Below are positions 7,645 to 17,280 of a stretch of DNA of 64,000 bases, piece by piece. Within the stretch, counting starts at the first letter, position 1. Every line of letters begins with the position of its first letter. The position numbers and the translations under genes are program-made. Under the pieces are notes generated by a model, which worked only from the letters and a program-made list of their open reading frames with translations, was not told where the DNA came from and ran no database searches. The DNA lies in assembly GCF_001942405.1 (NCBI RefSeq), contig NZ_MKKA01000007.1:1-64000 (forward strand), given 5' to 3'. Source of the DNA: Ornithinimicrobium sp. CNJ-824 (GTDB lineage Bacteria; Actinomycetota; Actinomycetes; Actinomycetales; Dermatophilaceae).

Positions 7645-8802
7645 TCAGCCGATGACGTTCGCGTTCAGCCAGGCCTGCAGGGCCACGACGGTGCGATGGT
7701 TCATGTAGGTCGACCCGTCGCGGGACAGGCCGATGTGATCCTGCAGCGCGGCCTGGGACATCGGGCCCCAGGCACCGTCCACCCGGGTGCCGACCTCGGC
7801 CTGCACCGCCTTGACCGTCGTGGTGTCCCAACGGCCGGTCTCCGGCAGGCCGACCCACCGCTGGACGGCCTTGACCGTCAGCGGGCCACGGCTGCCGTCC
7901 AGGACGAGCGGGGCCATCGTGCTCGACCCGGGGCTGGTCACGGCCCCGTCAGCCGCCCTCATGATCGACCCGCTGACCCAGCCCCGGCCGTCGGCCAGCT
8001 TGATCCAGCCGTTCGTGGACGACTCGCCCTGCACCGTCGCCCCGTGCGCCAGACCCCCGACCACCGCGTAGGAGGTGGACGGGCCCGACCGGACGTTCGC
8101 CCCCAGGGTCGCGGTCACCGTCCAGCTCGTGGATGCGGCGGGCGGCTCGGGCGTGGGCTCCGGCTCCGGCGTGGACGCTCCCGGGTCCTCGTCGGTCAGC
8201 GTCGACAGGGCGATCCAGCCGCGTCCGTCCGCGAGCCGCACCCACCCGTTGCTCAGCGTCCCGGTGACCTGCGACCCCGTGGCGGCCGCACCGACCACGG
8301 CATACGTCGTCGACGCCCCGAGCGCACGTTCGCCCCGGGCGTCGCGCTCACCCACCACGTGCCTGCACGCCCGGCTCGGGCGCGGCGCCGGGGCCGCACC
8401 GTCGTAGGGCTCCAGCCCGTTCTCCATCGTCAGCCCGGCGCGCACCGAGCACACCGGCCAGGCGCCGGGCCCCTGGACCTTGAGCACGCGCTGGGCCACG
8501 GTGATCTGCTGGAGCTTGGTCGCCTGGTGGGCGTAGGGGGCGAACTCCCCTCCGCCGAAGCCCGTCCAGGTCGGGTGCCAGAACTGCAGCCCGCCGTAGA
8601 ACCCGTTGCCCGTGTTGATGCTCCAGTTGCCGCTGGACTCGCAGTCGGCCACCCGGTCCCAGACGTTGTGGTCGTCGGCGGCGGCGGTCGGCGCGGCCAT
8701 CCCCACCGCGGAGACGGAGGTCGCGCCCGCCAGGGTCAGCCGGCCGACGCGACGCCGGAGCACCCCGGTGCGGGGCGTGCGGTGGGAGGTGGTGGAGCCC
8801 AT
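7645..8802 (-). CDS. Secreted Rpf-like (transglycosylase-like) protein with SH3 and peptidoglycan-binding-like repeats
   Basis: ATG at 8802 has GGAAGGA just upstream; the open frame further out is not used. An N-terminal signal ([19 protein letters not shown], cut near APTAAAD) leads to an Rpf-type domain (about 45-120) with [10 protein letters not shown], where Glu is the family's catalytic residue. Two SH3-like modules follow (ending GRGWIALS and GRGWVSGS), then a Ser/Pro/Glu linker between them and a tail of short helical repeats (VKAVQRWVG). It probably acts on peptidoglycan outside the cell. The first SH3 module is scrambled at its start: reading across frames restores [15 protein letters not shown], implying three missing bases near 8318, 8363 and 8380. 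Confidence 0.8.
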   Translation of the reverse strand: MGSTTSHRTPRTGVLRRRVGRLTLAGATSVSAVGMAAPTAAADDHNVWDRVADCESSGNWSINTGNGFYGGLQFWHPTWTGFGGGEFAPYAHQATKLQQITVAQRVLKVQGPGAWPVCSVRAGLTMENGLEPYDGAAPAPRPSRACRHVVGERDARGERALGASTTYAVVGAAATGSQVTGTLSNGWVRLADGRGWIALSTLTDEDPGASTPEPEPTPEPPAASTSWTVTATLGANVRSGPSTSYAVVGGLAHGATVQGESSTNGWIKLADGRGWVSGSIMRAADGAVTSPGSSTMAPLVLDGSRGPLTVKAVQRWVGLPETGRWDTTTVKAVQAEVGTRVDGAWGPMSQAALQDHIGLSRDGSTYMNHRTVVALQAWLNANVIG

Positions 8803-8987
8803 GGAGCGGTCCTTCCGGCAGGGGCGCGGTGCCGGGACGAGCACCGCGGGCGTCGCACCCGAGGGACGGGTGTGACGGATGGGACGAGCCGGACCAGCGT
8901 AGAGGCACCCTCCCCGGACGGGGAAGCGGGTGTGACGCACTTCATACGACGAGGTCCCCCGGACGAGCCGTGCACCCTGCTAGTGGG

Positions 8988-10751
8988 TCACGGGAGCTGG
9001 AACGGCAGCACGTCCGGCGGGTCGACGTCCGGGGGCAGCGGCCACCAGGAAACGGTGGGCGCGTCGAGCACGCCCCAGACCGCGAGCGCAGCACCGCCCA
9101 CGAGCATCAGGGTGACCAGGGCCACCGTGGGCAGGCCGGCCGGGACCGTGCCCCGCACCAGCGTGCGCGAACCCCGCCGCAGGGACGTGGCGGACAGACC
9201 CCACCAGGCCAGGAGCGCACCGACGAGGGAGCCGGCCGCGATCGGCAGGGGGTGCTCGACCCCGACGCCGACCATCGTCTCCGTCGTCGTCAGCACCCCC
9301 GCGACCACGAGGGCGACCAGCACCGCCAGCCCGACCGGCAGCAGCAGCGAGAGGAGGGTGGCCAGCACCCCCCGGGTCAGGTGCCATGGGGACGCGGCGA
9401 CCAGCACCGGCACGTCGCTGCGTCGTCGTCCGGCCTCGTGGCGGCGCAGCACGAGCGTGGTGAGGCTGGCGTCGACCGTCCTGGCGGCCACCCCCCACAG
9501 CGCGAACAGCCCCCACGCCAGGACCGGCACCGTCGAGGCCAGGCCGACGAACCCGACGAGCATCGCCGCCAGCGTCCCGGTCCGGCGGCTGCGCCCGATC
9601 CGGGGGTCGGGCCCGCCCTGCTCCCCCGCCGCCACGGGGTATGCCCCGTCGGTCCCCGGCTGCGCCTGCGGGACCGCGGGACGCCCGGCGTCGCTCTCCG
9701 CGGCGTCCCGGGGCGGAGGCGGCACCGCCACCAGCCTGGGCTGCCGGGGAAGCCCCCGGGTGGGGTCGACCACCGGCTGACGGCGGGTGTCGTCCCGGTC
9801 GCGCGGGCCGCCCTCGTGCCCGCCGACGCCACCGCCCCCACGAGGCGCTCTCGAGGGCAGGACACCGGTGACGTCCTCCCCCCGGGCATAGCGCTCCAGG
9901 CCCTCGAGCAGCTGCCGCTGCGCGGGTCGTCGGGACGGGTCGGGATCCAGCGCAGCGGCCAGCAGCGGCCGCAGGGCGGGGTCCACGCCGTCGAGCCGGA
10001 GCCGTCCCCGCGTCACCCGGTCGAGCACGACGGTCATCGGCGCCCGGCCGAACGGCGGCTCCCCGCTCGCCGCGTAGGCCAGCGTGGCCGCCCAGCCCCA
10101 CCAGTCGGTGGCCCGTCCCACGTCGCCGCCCTCGACGACCTCGGGCGAGAGGTAGCCCGGCGTCCCCATGACCATCCCGGTCATCGTCAGCCGCACGTCG
10201 TCGGCGACCTGGGCGATCCCGAAGTCGATGACGACCGGGTCCATCCCGGTGCCGTCCTGACGTCGCACCATGAGCACGTTGCCCGGCTTGAGGTCCCGGT
10301 GGACGATCCCGGCCCGGTGGATCGCCTCGAGCGCCTCCCCCAGTCCGCGGCCCAGCCGCAGCAGCTCCTCCCCGTGCAGCGGCCCGGACCGTCCCACGAC
10401 CTCGTCCAGCGGGCGGCCGGCGACGTACTCGGTCGCCACGAAGGGGGCCGGTCCGTCGACGTCCGCATCGACGACCGCCGCGACCCGCGGGTGGTGCACC
10501 CGGGCCAACGTGCGCACCTCGCGCCGGAGCCGGGCCCGGGCCTGCTCGTCGTGGGCGATGTGCTCGCGCAGCACCTTGACGGCCAGCTGGCGTCCCCGGT
10601 CGTCCACGGCCCGCCACACGACCCCCATACCCCCCTCCCCGATCCGCTCGAGGAGCTCGTAGCCGCCCAGCCGACGCGGCACGACGACCGGGACCCGTCG
10701 GGTCGGGTCGGCACCGGGGGTGCGGGGCAGCTCGGTCGTCACGGGGTCCAC
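8988..10751 (-). CDS. Membrane serine/threonine protein kinase (PknB-type)
   Basis: The 587-residue product has a full Hanks-type kinase domain (about 28-285): glycine loop [15 protein letters not shown] (ATP lysine), HRDLKPGN catalytic loop, VIDFGIAQ (DFG) and [10 protein letters not shown] Pro/Arg-rich linker (about 295-390) follows, then four or five hydrophobic segments to the C-terminus, with no PASTA repeats. The membrane part therefore probably does not bind peptidoglycan as PknB does. The start is GTG at 10751. It is divergent from otsA, with 114 bases between them. Confidence 0.9.
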   Translation of the reverse strand: MDPVTTELPRTPGADPTRRVPVVVPRRLGGYELLERIGEGGMGVVWRAVDDRGRQLAVKVLREHIAHDEQARARLRREVRTLARVHHPRVAAVVDADVDGPAPFVATEYVAGRPLDEVVGRSGPLHGEELLRLGRGLGEALEAIHRAGIVHRDLKPGNVLMVRRQDGTGMDPVVIDFGIAQVADDVRLTMTGMVMGTPGYLSPEVVEGGDVGRATDWWGWAATLAYAASGEPPFGRAPMTVVLDRVTRGRLRLDGVDPALRPLLAAALDPDPSRRPAQRQLLEGLERYARGEDVTGVLPSRAPRGGGGVGGHEGGPRDRDDTRRQPVVDPTRGLPRQPRLVAVPPPPRDAAESDAGRPAVPQAQPGTDGAYPVAAGEQGGPDPRIGRSRRTGTLAAMLVGFVGLASTVPVLAWGLFALWGVAARTVDASLTTLVLRRHEAGRRRSDVPVLVAASPWHLTRGVLATLLSLLLPVGLAVLVALVVAGVLTTTETMVGVGVEHPLPIAAGSLVGALLAWWGLSATSLRRGSRTLVRGTVPAGLPTVALVTLMLVGGAALAVWGVLDAPTVSWWPLPPDVDPPDVLPFQLP

Positions 10752-10865
10752 GGTATGCGGTCTCCTCCTCGGGGGACCCGGTCAGCAGGTCCGGCGGGCG
10801 GACTCCGCAGGCCATCACTAGGCTGGCGGACGGAGTCGACACAGGTCAACGAACGAGGAGCGCAG

Positions 10866-12325
10866 ATGGTTTCGTCCGCACGCGGCACCTACGACTTCGT
10901 CGTGGCCGCCAACCGGCTGCCGGTGGACCGGCACGTCGAACCGGACGGCACCACGACCTGGCAGACCAGCCCCGGAGGCCTGGTCACCGCCATGGAGTCG
11001 GTCATGCGCGACCGGGAGGGCGCCTGGGTCGGCTGGGCAGGCTTCCCCGGCGAGGCCCCCGAACCCTTCGACGACGGGCCGCTGCGGCTGGTCCCGGTGC
11101 CGCTGTCGGCCGAGGAGATCGCCGACTACTACGAGGCTTCTCCAACGACACCCTGTGGCCGCTCTACCACGACGTCATCGTCCCGCCCACCTTCCACCGG
11201 TCCTGGTGGCACTGCTACCGCGCGGTCAACGAACGGTTCGCCGAGGCGGTCTGCGAGGTGGCCGCCGAGGGCGCGACCGTGTGGGTGCACGACTACCAGC
11301 TCCAGCTGGTCCCGGCGATGGTCCGCGACCGTCGACCCGACCTGCGGATCGGCTGGTTCGACCACATCCCCTTCCCGCCGGTCGAGCTCTTCGCCCAGCT
11401 CCCCTGGCGGGCCTCGATCCTGCGCGGCCTGCTCGGGGCCGACTTCCTGGGCTTCCAGCGCCCCGACGACGCCCGCAACTTCCGGCGCGCCTGCCGGGCG
11501 GTGCTCGGGGCCCGCGCCGCCGGCGACCAGGTGCGCTGGGACGGCACCGACGACGGGCGGACGGGCGCCGGGCCGCGGACCGTGCGGGCCGCCTCGGTCC
11601 CGATCTCGATCGATGCCTCCGGCTTCCAGCGCCTGGCCGACTCCCCCGAGGTCCGTGAGCGGGCCCGCGAGATCCGGGAGTCGCTCGGCGACCCCGACGT
11701 CGTGCTCATGGGGGTCGACCGGCTCGACTACACCAAGGGCATCCGGCACCGGCTGCGCGCGATCGGCGAGCTGTTCGAGGACGGCGACATCGCTCCCCCG
11801 GACGTCACCTTCGTCCAGGTCGCCACCCCCAGCCGCGAGCGGGTCGAGGCCTACCGCACGCTCCGCGAGCAGATCGAGGCGACCGTGGGCCGGATCAACG
11901 GCGACTTCTCGCACCTGGGCGACACCGCGGTCCACTACCTGCACCAGTCCTACCCGCGCGAGGAGATGGCCGCCCTCTTCCAGGTGGCCGACGTCATGCT
12001 CGTCACCCCGCTGCGGGACGGGATGAACCTCGTGGCCAAGGAGTACGTCACCGCCCGCCACGACGGCGGAGGCGCCCTCGTGCTGTCCGAGTTCACCGGG
12101 GCCGCCGAGGAGCTGCGCGCGGCCTACCTGTGCAACCCCCACGACATCGAGGGCCTGAAGGAGACGATCGTGCGGGCCATCCGGGACGACCCGGCCGAGA
12201 AGAGCCGCCGCATGGCCGCGCTCCGGCGCCGGGTCCGCCGCCACGACGTGCAGACGTGGGCCGAGGAGTTCCTGGCCGCCCTGGCCTCGGCGCCCCATCG
12301 ACCCCGGGTGCGCTCCCGCCGCTGA
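10866..12325 (+). CDS. otsA: Trehalose-6-phosphate synthase (frameshifted in this sequence)
   Basis: This glycosyltransferase family 20 enzyme makes trehalose-6-phosphate from UDP-glucose and glucose-6-phosphate. The start ATG 10866 follows GAGGAG. The N-terminal frame reads [10 protein letters not shown] and [11 protein letters not shown] up to ADYYE. The conserved continuation [14 protein letters not shown] is in the next frame, so one G is missing near 11136 (GAG[G]GC). The second frame carries [43 protein letters not shown] and [10 protein letters not shown] to the stop at 12325. Restored length is about 487 residues, normal for OtsA. It is followed 61 bases later by otsB. Confidence 0.92.
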
Positions 12326-12386
12326 GCGCCGGCATCCACATCGCCCTGACGCACCCGTCGACCCCCTGCCCTCCCGAGGAGCCGTC

Positions 12387-13187
12387 ATGAGCCTGCCCCC
12401 GCCGCTCGCCGAGGCCGTCGGCAGCTTCGCCGCCCTGCCCCGGATCCTTGTCGCGACCGACTTCGACGGGGCGCTGGCCCCGCTCGTGCTCGACCCGGAC
12501 GACTCCCACCCCGTCGAGGGGGGTATGGAGTCGCTCACCGCGCTCGCCGACCTGCCCGGGACCACGGTCGCCCTCGTGTCCGGGCGGGCGTTGGAGCCGC
12601 TTCGCACGCTGTCCGGCGCGACCGACCCGCTCCTGCTCGTGGGCAGCCACGGCGCCGAGGATTCCCGGCACCCCGACGGGCTGGCGCTCGACGACGGGCA
12701 GCGGGCGCTGCTCGAGACGCTGACGGCCGACCTGCGTGCCGTGGCCGAACGGCACCCCGGGACGCGCATCGAGGACAAGCCGGCCGGGCGGGTGCTGCAC
12801 ACCCGGGGGCTGGACCCCGAGGCCGGCGCCGCGGCCCTGGAGTCGGCCCGCGCGCTCGGCGAGCGGCATCCCTCGCTCGTGGTCACCCCCGGCAAGGAGG
12901 TCCTCGAGCTGGCCGTCGCGCATGTCGGGAAGGGCACCGCGCTGGTCGCCCTCGCCGACGAGCTTGGGGTGGACGCCGTGTTCTACGCCGGGGACGACCT
13001 GACCGACGAGCAGGGCTTCACCGCGCTGGCCGAGGACCCGGACCGGCAGCGCGCCGGGCGCCGGCTGACCGTCCGCGTGGGCGAGGGCGAGACGTCCGCG
13101 CAGTTCCGCGTGCCCGACGAGCCGGCCCTCGTCGAGGTTTTCCGGGCCATCGAGGCCGCCCGGCGGGAGCAGCGGCCGGCCGACTGA
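12387..13187 (+). CDS. otsB: Trehalose-6-phosphate phosphatase
   Basis: This HAD-superfamily phosphatase of 266 residues removes phosphate from trehalose-6-phosphate and completes the OtsAB route. Motif I is ATDFDGALAPL (Asp nucleophile, residues about 24-34), motif II LVSGRAL, and motif III/IV GKGTALVAL followed by YAGDDLTDE. It lies directly after otsA on the same strand and probably in one transcript. The genome also has a TreYZ route (56920-61142). Confidence 0.92.
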   Translation: MSLPPPLAEAVGSFAALPRILVATDFDGALAPLVLDPDDSHPVEGGMESLTALADLPGTTVALVSGRALEPLRTLSGATDPLLLVGSHGAEDSRHPDGLALDDGQRALLETLTADLRAVAERHPGTRIEDKPAGRVLHTRGLDPEAGAAALESARALGERHPSLVVTPGKEVLELAVAHVGKGTALVALADELGVDAVFYAGDDLTDEQGFTALAEDPDRQRAGRRLTVRVGEGETSAQFRVPDEPALVEVFRAIEAARREQRPAD

Positions 13188-13190
13188 CCT

Positions 13191-13395
13191 GGCGTGTCCC
13201 GCACCTCGCCGAAATCCCACCGCCGTCCCACCGCCGGCGTGTCCCGCACACTGCTGAACCCCACCGCCGGCGTGTCCCGCACATCGATACCCCCCACTGC
13301 CGGCGTGTCCCGCAGGGGTGCAGGACACGTGCTGCACAAAGCGCGCCAGGGGCAGCGACACGCCGCAACGGGATCGGCACAGTGCGCGACACGCC
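13191..13395. repeat. Array of GGCGTGTCCCGCAC repeats between otsB and the LacI-type regulator gene
   Basis: The 14-mer GGCGTGTCCCGCAC or its first 13 bases occurs at 13191, 13236, 13269 and 13302; the last three are exactly 33 bases apart. Inverted partial copies lie at 13355-13364 (GCGACACGCC) and 13383-13396 (one mismatch, GTGCGCGACACGCC). The array fills the space between two convergent genes and could fold into stacked hairpins. It may act as a two-way terminator or be a family of short dispersed repeats. Confidence 0.6.
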
Positions 13396-13437
13396 GGCAC
13401 GGTGCCGACCGGCGACCTCCCGGCGCTCCGGCGGGAG

Positions 13438-14505
13438 TCAGTCCCGGGGCGGGGCCGCCGTGGAGCGGCGCAGGATGAGCTCGGGCTCGAAGAGGTACTC
13501 CCGGTGCTGGACCGTCTCGCCGGCGATCTCCTCCATGACCGCCCCGACCGCCGCGGTGGACATGCCGGGGACGTCCATCCGGACGGTCGTCAGGGGCGGG
13601 TCCACGAACGACATGAACGGCACGTCGTCGGCCCCGACGACCGAGAGGTCCTCGGGGATGCGCAGCCCCAGCTGACGGGCGGCCCGCAGGACGCCCAGCG
13701 CCATGACGTCGGAGCCGGCGACGATGGCGGTCGCCCCCGCCTCGACGAGCTGCCGGGTCGCCGACGCGCCGCCCTCCACGGTGAAGAAGGTCGTGCGCAC
13801 CAGCCCCTCGGCGTCGACGCCCTCGAGGCCGTCCATGGCCTCCAGGAAACCCTCGACCCGTCGCTGGACCGGCACGTAGCGCGCCGGCCCGGTGGCGAAG
13901 CCGATGCGGGTGTGGCCCAGGTCGCGCAGGTGCCCCACCGACAGGTGCATCGTGCCCCGGTCGTCATGGCTGACGAAGGTCGCCTCGACCCCCTCCCGGT
14001 AGCCGTTGACCAGCGCGATGGGCAGACCCCGGTCGCGCAGCCGGGTGTAGCGCTCGATCCCGGCGCGCGAGTCCGCGTGGTAGCCGCTGACGAACACGAT
14101 GGCCGAGACTCCTCGGTCCAGCAGCATCTGGACGTACTCGTCCTCGTGCACACCGCCCGGCGTCTGCGTGCAGAGCACCGGGGTGTAGCCGGCCGCGGCC
14201 AGGTGGGTCTCGATGTGCTGCGCGAACAGCGGGAAGACCGGGTTCGTCAGCTCGGGGACGACCAGGCCGACGAGCCCGGCGCTGCTGCGGCGCAGCTTGC
14301 TCGGCCGCTCGTACCCGAGCACGTCGAGGGCGGTGAGCACGGACTGCCGGGTGCCGGACGCCACGCCGGGCTTGTCGTTGAGGACGCGGCTGACGGTGGC
14401 CTCGCTGACCCCGGCGTAGGCCGCCAGGTCGGCCAGACGACCCCGGCTCCCGCCGGCCTCGCCGCTGCCGGCGCGGCGGGCCGGAGAAGCCGGCGTAGTC
14501 GTCAC
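13438..14505 (-). CDS. LacI-family transcription regulator of the sugar ABC operon
   Basis: The 355-residue product has an N-terminal HTH (about 22-45, RLADLAAYAGVSEATVSRVL with NDKPGV) and a periplasmic-binding-like ligand domain (about 75-345; GLVVPELTNPVFPLFAQ, VVGADDVPFMSF). GTG at 14505 overlaps the TGA of the upstream permease gene by four bases, so it is the last gene of the importer operon. It most likely represses the operon until the transported sugar binds. A candidate operator is at 18748-18761. Confidence 0.9.
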   Translation of the reverse strand: MTTTPASPARRAGSGEAGGSRGRLADLAAYAGVSEATVSRVLNDKPGVASGTRQSVLTALDVLGYERPSKLRRSSAGLVGLVVPELTNPVFPLFAQHIETHLAAAGYTPVLCTQTPGGVHEDEYVQMLLDRGVSAIVFVSGYHADSRAGIERYTRLRDRGLPIALVNGYREGVEATFVSHDDRGTMHLSVGHLRDLGHTRIGFATGPARYVPVQRRVEGFLEAMDGLEGVDAEGLVRTTFFTVEGGASATRQLVEAGATAIVAGSDVMALGVLRAARQLGLRIPEDLSVVGADDVPFMSFVDPPLTTVRMDVPGMSTAAVGAVMEEIAGETVQHREYLFEPELILRRSTAAPPRD

Positions 14506-15437
14506 TTCACCGCGCCGGAGGTCAACCCGCCGATGAGCTGCTTCTGCAGGGAGAGGTAGACCAGCACCGGCGGGATGGAGGCGACCAGGGCACCGGCGCT
14601 GAACATGCCGAAGTAGCGGTTGCGGTCGGCCATGTTCAGCGAGTACAGGCCGACGCCGAGGGTCCGCTGGTCCTGGTCGAGCAGGAAGATGCTGGCCAGG
14701 AGGAACTCGCCCCACAGCATGACGAAGGCCAGGATGCCGACGGTCGCCAGGATGGGCGCCACCAGGCGCAGGGTCATCGTGAAGAAGATCCGGGCGTGGC
14801 TGGCGCCGTCCATCTTGGCGGCCTCGTCCATCTCCTTGGGGATGGTGTCGAAGTAGCCCTTGAGCAGCCAGACGTTGGCCCCCATCGCCCCGCCCAGGTA
14901 GACCAGCAGCAGGCCCCACAGGGTGTTCAGACCCACGGTCGGCAGGACCTCACCGATCCGCAGGAACATGACGTAGAGCGCCGGGAAGGCCAGCAGCGCC
15001 GGGAACATCTGCGCCAGCAGCAGACCCATGAGGCCGGGGCGACGGCCCGACCAGCGCAGCCGGGAGAAGGCGTAGGCCGCGGCGGCGCCGATGAAGACCT
15101 GGAAGACCGTGCCCAGGCCGGCGACGATGAGGCTGTTGCGGAACCAGGTCCAGAACGGGAAGGTCGTCGAGGCGAACAGGTCGGAGAAGTTCTTCCCGGA
15201 GAAGTGCTGCGGGATCGGCGATGACGCGCTCAGCGTGCCCGCCGGGTTCAGCGCCGCGGACAGGATGAACATCACCGGGAACAACGCCCACACGAGGGCG
15301 ACGATCGCCAGCGCGTGCCGCCACCACACGCCCGACCGGGGCTTGGACACGGCGCTCGCGGCAGCCTTCTTGCTCTCCGGCACCGGCGCGGGGGCGTTGG
15401 CGTCGGCGGCGGGGGTCTCGGCCGTGGGCTGAGTCAT
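14502..15437 (-). CDS. Sugar ABC transporter permease, MalG type
   Basis: This 311-residue inner-membrane protein has six hydrophobic segments after an Ala/Pro-rich cytoplasmic N-terminus (about 1-38). The EAA loop EMDEAAKMDGASHARIF, which docks to the ATPase, is at about 204-220, and the C-terminus LIGGLTSGAVK is typical of MalG proteins. It starts one base after the stop of the MalF-type gene. With the MalF, MalE and MsmK-type proteins it would import an oligosaccharide such as maltose or maltodextrin; the substrate cannot be read from sequence. Confidence 0.92.
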   Translation of the reverse strand: MTQPTAETPAADANAPAPVPESKKAAASAVSKPRSGVWWRHALAIVALVWALFPVMFILSAALNPAGTLSASSPIPQHFSGKNFSDLFASTTFPFWTWFRNSLIVAGLGTVFQVFIGAAAAYAFSRLRWSGRRPGLMGLLLAQMFPALLAFPALYVMFLRIGEVLPTVGLNTLWGLLLVYLGGAMGANVWLLKGYFDTIPKEMDEAAKMDGASHARIFFTMTLRLVAPILATVGILAFVMLWGEFLLASIFLLDQDQRTLGVGLYSLNMADRNRYFGMFSAGALVASIPPVLVYLSLQKQLIGGLTSGAVK

Positions 15438-15438
15438 C

Positions 15439-17130
15439 TCAGTTCACCTCTTCCAGGGCCGCGGACTGGCGGAACCCGATGTAGCTGATGGCACCGACGA
15501 GCATGAAGATCACGATGCTCACCGCGGACGCCAGCCCGATGTTGGGCTGCCCGGACTCCAGCGCCAGCCGGTAGGCGAAGTTGATGAGCAGGTCGGTGTT
15601 GCCGACCAGGCTGTTGCCCGAGTCGAACGGGCCGCCCTTGGTCACCAGGTAGATCAACGTGAAGTTGTTGAAGTTGAAGGCGAAGCTGGCCACGAGCAGC
15701 GGACCGACGGCCACGAGCAGCAGCGGCATCGTCACCGACACCAGCGTGCGCACGGGGCCCGCGCCGTCGACCGCCGCGGCCTCCTTGACGTCGTTGGGGA
15801 TCGACTGCAGCGCCCCGGTCGTGATGAGGAACATGTAGGGGAAGCCCAGCCACAGGTTGGTGATGAGCAGCGCCGCCCGGGCCGCCCACGGGTCGCCGAG
15901 CCAGTTGACGTTCAGCCCGGTGACCTCGTTGATGAGGCCGAACTGCTGGTTGAACATCGCCGCCCAGACCAGGCCCGTCACGAAGATCGGCAGCGCGTAG
16001 GGCAGGATCAGCAGCGACCGGTAGATCCCCTTGCCCTTGAGCCGCGGGTCGTTGAACAGCAGCGCGAGCAGCATGCCGAGGATGAACGTGCTGGCCACGC
16101 TGAGCAGCGGGAAGGCCAGGTTCCACAGGAAGATCTTCAGGAAGCCGCCCCGGAAGGTCGGGTCGGTGAAGATCGTCAGGAAGTTGTCGAAGCCGACGTT
16201 CTCGGTCCACCCGGCGGGCAGCACAGCGCCCTGGCCGTCCTCGGGGACGAAGTTGCCGTCCTGGGCCACGTAGCGCTTGCCCTCGGCGGTGACCATGACG
16301 TCGTTCTCCTCGTCGTAGGAGATCGTGGGCTGCCCCACGAACGCCTGCGAGGTGGTGGCCGGCTTGACCGCGGCCCCGTCCTCCCCGACGGGCACGGCGA
16401 AGTCCTGGACCTCCTGGGCCCGCTGGTTGGCCTCCATGAGGTTGAGCACCCGGTAGCCGGGCGCCGCGCCGATGGTGCCGTTGCCGCGCACCTCCACGCC
16501 CTCGGCGGCCAGCGGCTCCAGCCCCTCCTCGGTGCCGACGAACAGCTGGAAGCCGTCGGCGGTGACGTTCTCGCCCAGCTCGGCGGCGCCGATCCCCTCC
16601 TCGGCGCCCTCCTCGAGCTCGCCGGCGTCCTCGGCGGGGGGCACGGTCAGCAGCAGCGACAGCTCGCCGTTCTGCACCGTCGCACCCTCGGGCACGGCGA
16701 CCGACATCCCGTAGCGGGGGGCGTCGGGGTCCTGGCGCACCGACTGCGCCTGGATCGCCGAGATCGCCTCCTCCTTGGACAGGGTGTGCCCGTCGCCGTA
16801 GTTGGTGAAGGCGGTGGCCGCCGTGTAGACGATCGGCCACATCTGGAACAGCAGCAGCAGGATCAGGCCGGGCAGCAGGTACTTCAGCGGGATGAACCGC
16901 CGCGTCGAGTAGACGACCAGCACGGACATGGCGATGAACGCCACGACGATGACGATGAGCCAGGCGCCGGCCTCGATCGCCTGCTGGGCCGCGTAGGCCA
17001 GCACGCCGATCGTCAGCGCGATCAGCACCCACCTGGTCACGGTCACCCACACGGGCGTGTGGGCCACCTCGCTGACGTGCGGGTCCTGCGGCGGGCCGGA
17101 CCGGGGCGGGTCGGCGACGGTCTGGGACAT
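15439..17130 (-). CDS. Sugar ABC transporter permease, MalF type
   Basis: ATG 17130 has GAGGAG upstream and starts MSQTVADPP; the open frame beyond it is not used. The 563-residue protein has two early membrane segments, a third before a large extracytoplasmic insertion of about 190 residues (acidic, ending near DGQGAVLPAGW), as in enterobacterial MalF, and then the core permease segments. The EAA loop VKEAAAVDGAGPVRTL lies about 85 residues from the end. It partners with the MalG-type protein encoded immediately downstream. Confidence 0.92.
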   Translation of the reverse strand: MSQTVADPPRSGPPQDPHVSEVAHTPVWVTVTRWVLIALTIGVLAYAAQQAIEAGAWLIVIVVAFIAMSVLVVYSTRRFIPLKYLLPGLILLLLFQMWPIVYTAATAFTNYGDGHTLSKEEAISAIQAQSVRQDPDAPRYGMSVAVPEGATVQNGELSLLLTVPPAEDAGELEEGAEEGIGAAELGENVTADGFQLFVGTEEGLEPLAAEGVEVRGNGTIGAAPGYRVLNLMEANQRAQEVQDFAVPVGEDGAAVKPATTSQAFVGQPTISYDEENDVMVTAEGKRYVAQDGNFVPEDGQGAVLPAGWTENVGFDNFLTIFTDPTFRGGFLKIFLWNLAFPLLSVASTFILGMLLALLFNDPRLKGKGIYRSLLILPYALPIFVTGLVWAAMFNQQFGLINEVTGLNVNWLGDPWAARAALLITNLWLGFPYMFLITTGALQSIPNDVKEAAAVDGAGPVRTLVSVTMPLLLVAVGPLLVASFAFNFNNFTLIYLVTKGGPFDSGNSLVGNTDLLINFAYRLALESGQPNIGLASAVSIVIFMLVGAISYIGFRQSAALEEVN

Positions 17131-17162
17131 CGATGTCTCCTCGAGGACGGTCCGGAGGGGGA

Positions 17163-17210
17163 GGTATGCCGTGCGGTCGCGCCCCGGGAGGTGCGCACGC
17201 ACGGCATACC
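17163..17210. repeat. Inverted GGTATGCCGTGCG / CGCACGGCATACC near the MalF gene start
   Basis: GGTATGCCGTGCG (17163-17175) is matched by its reverse complement at 17198-17210, giving a 13-bp stem with a 22-base loop. It lies between the binding-protein gene and the MalF-type gene, upstream of the MalF ribosome site. It could be an attenuating or mRNA-stabilising structure. It uses the GGTATGCC octamer that is over-represented in this chromosome. Confidence 0.55.
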
Positions 17211-17280
17211 ACGCCCCGCCGGTGCGGGTGGGCGCCCCGGACCGGGACACCCACCCCGCGGTGGCGGGATCAGGCCGGGG

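Noticed and set aside
8829-12026. Long open frame of 1065 codons
   Set aside because: Only its last part (from 10866) is otsA; the rest is antisense to the kinase and Rpf-like genes, open because of high GC.
13191-13395. CRISPR array
   Set aside because: Repeats are only 14 bases, spacers are similar to each other and no cas gene is near.
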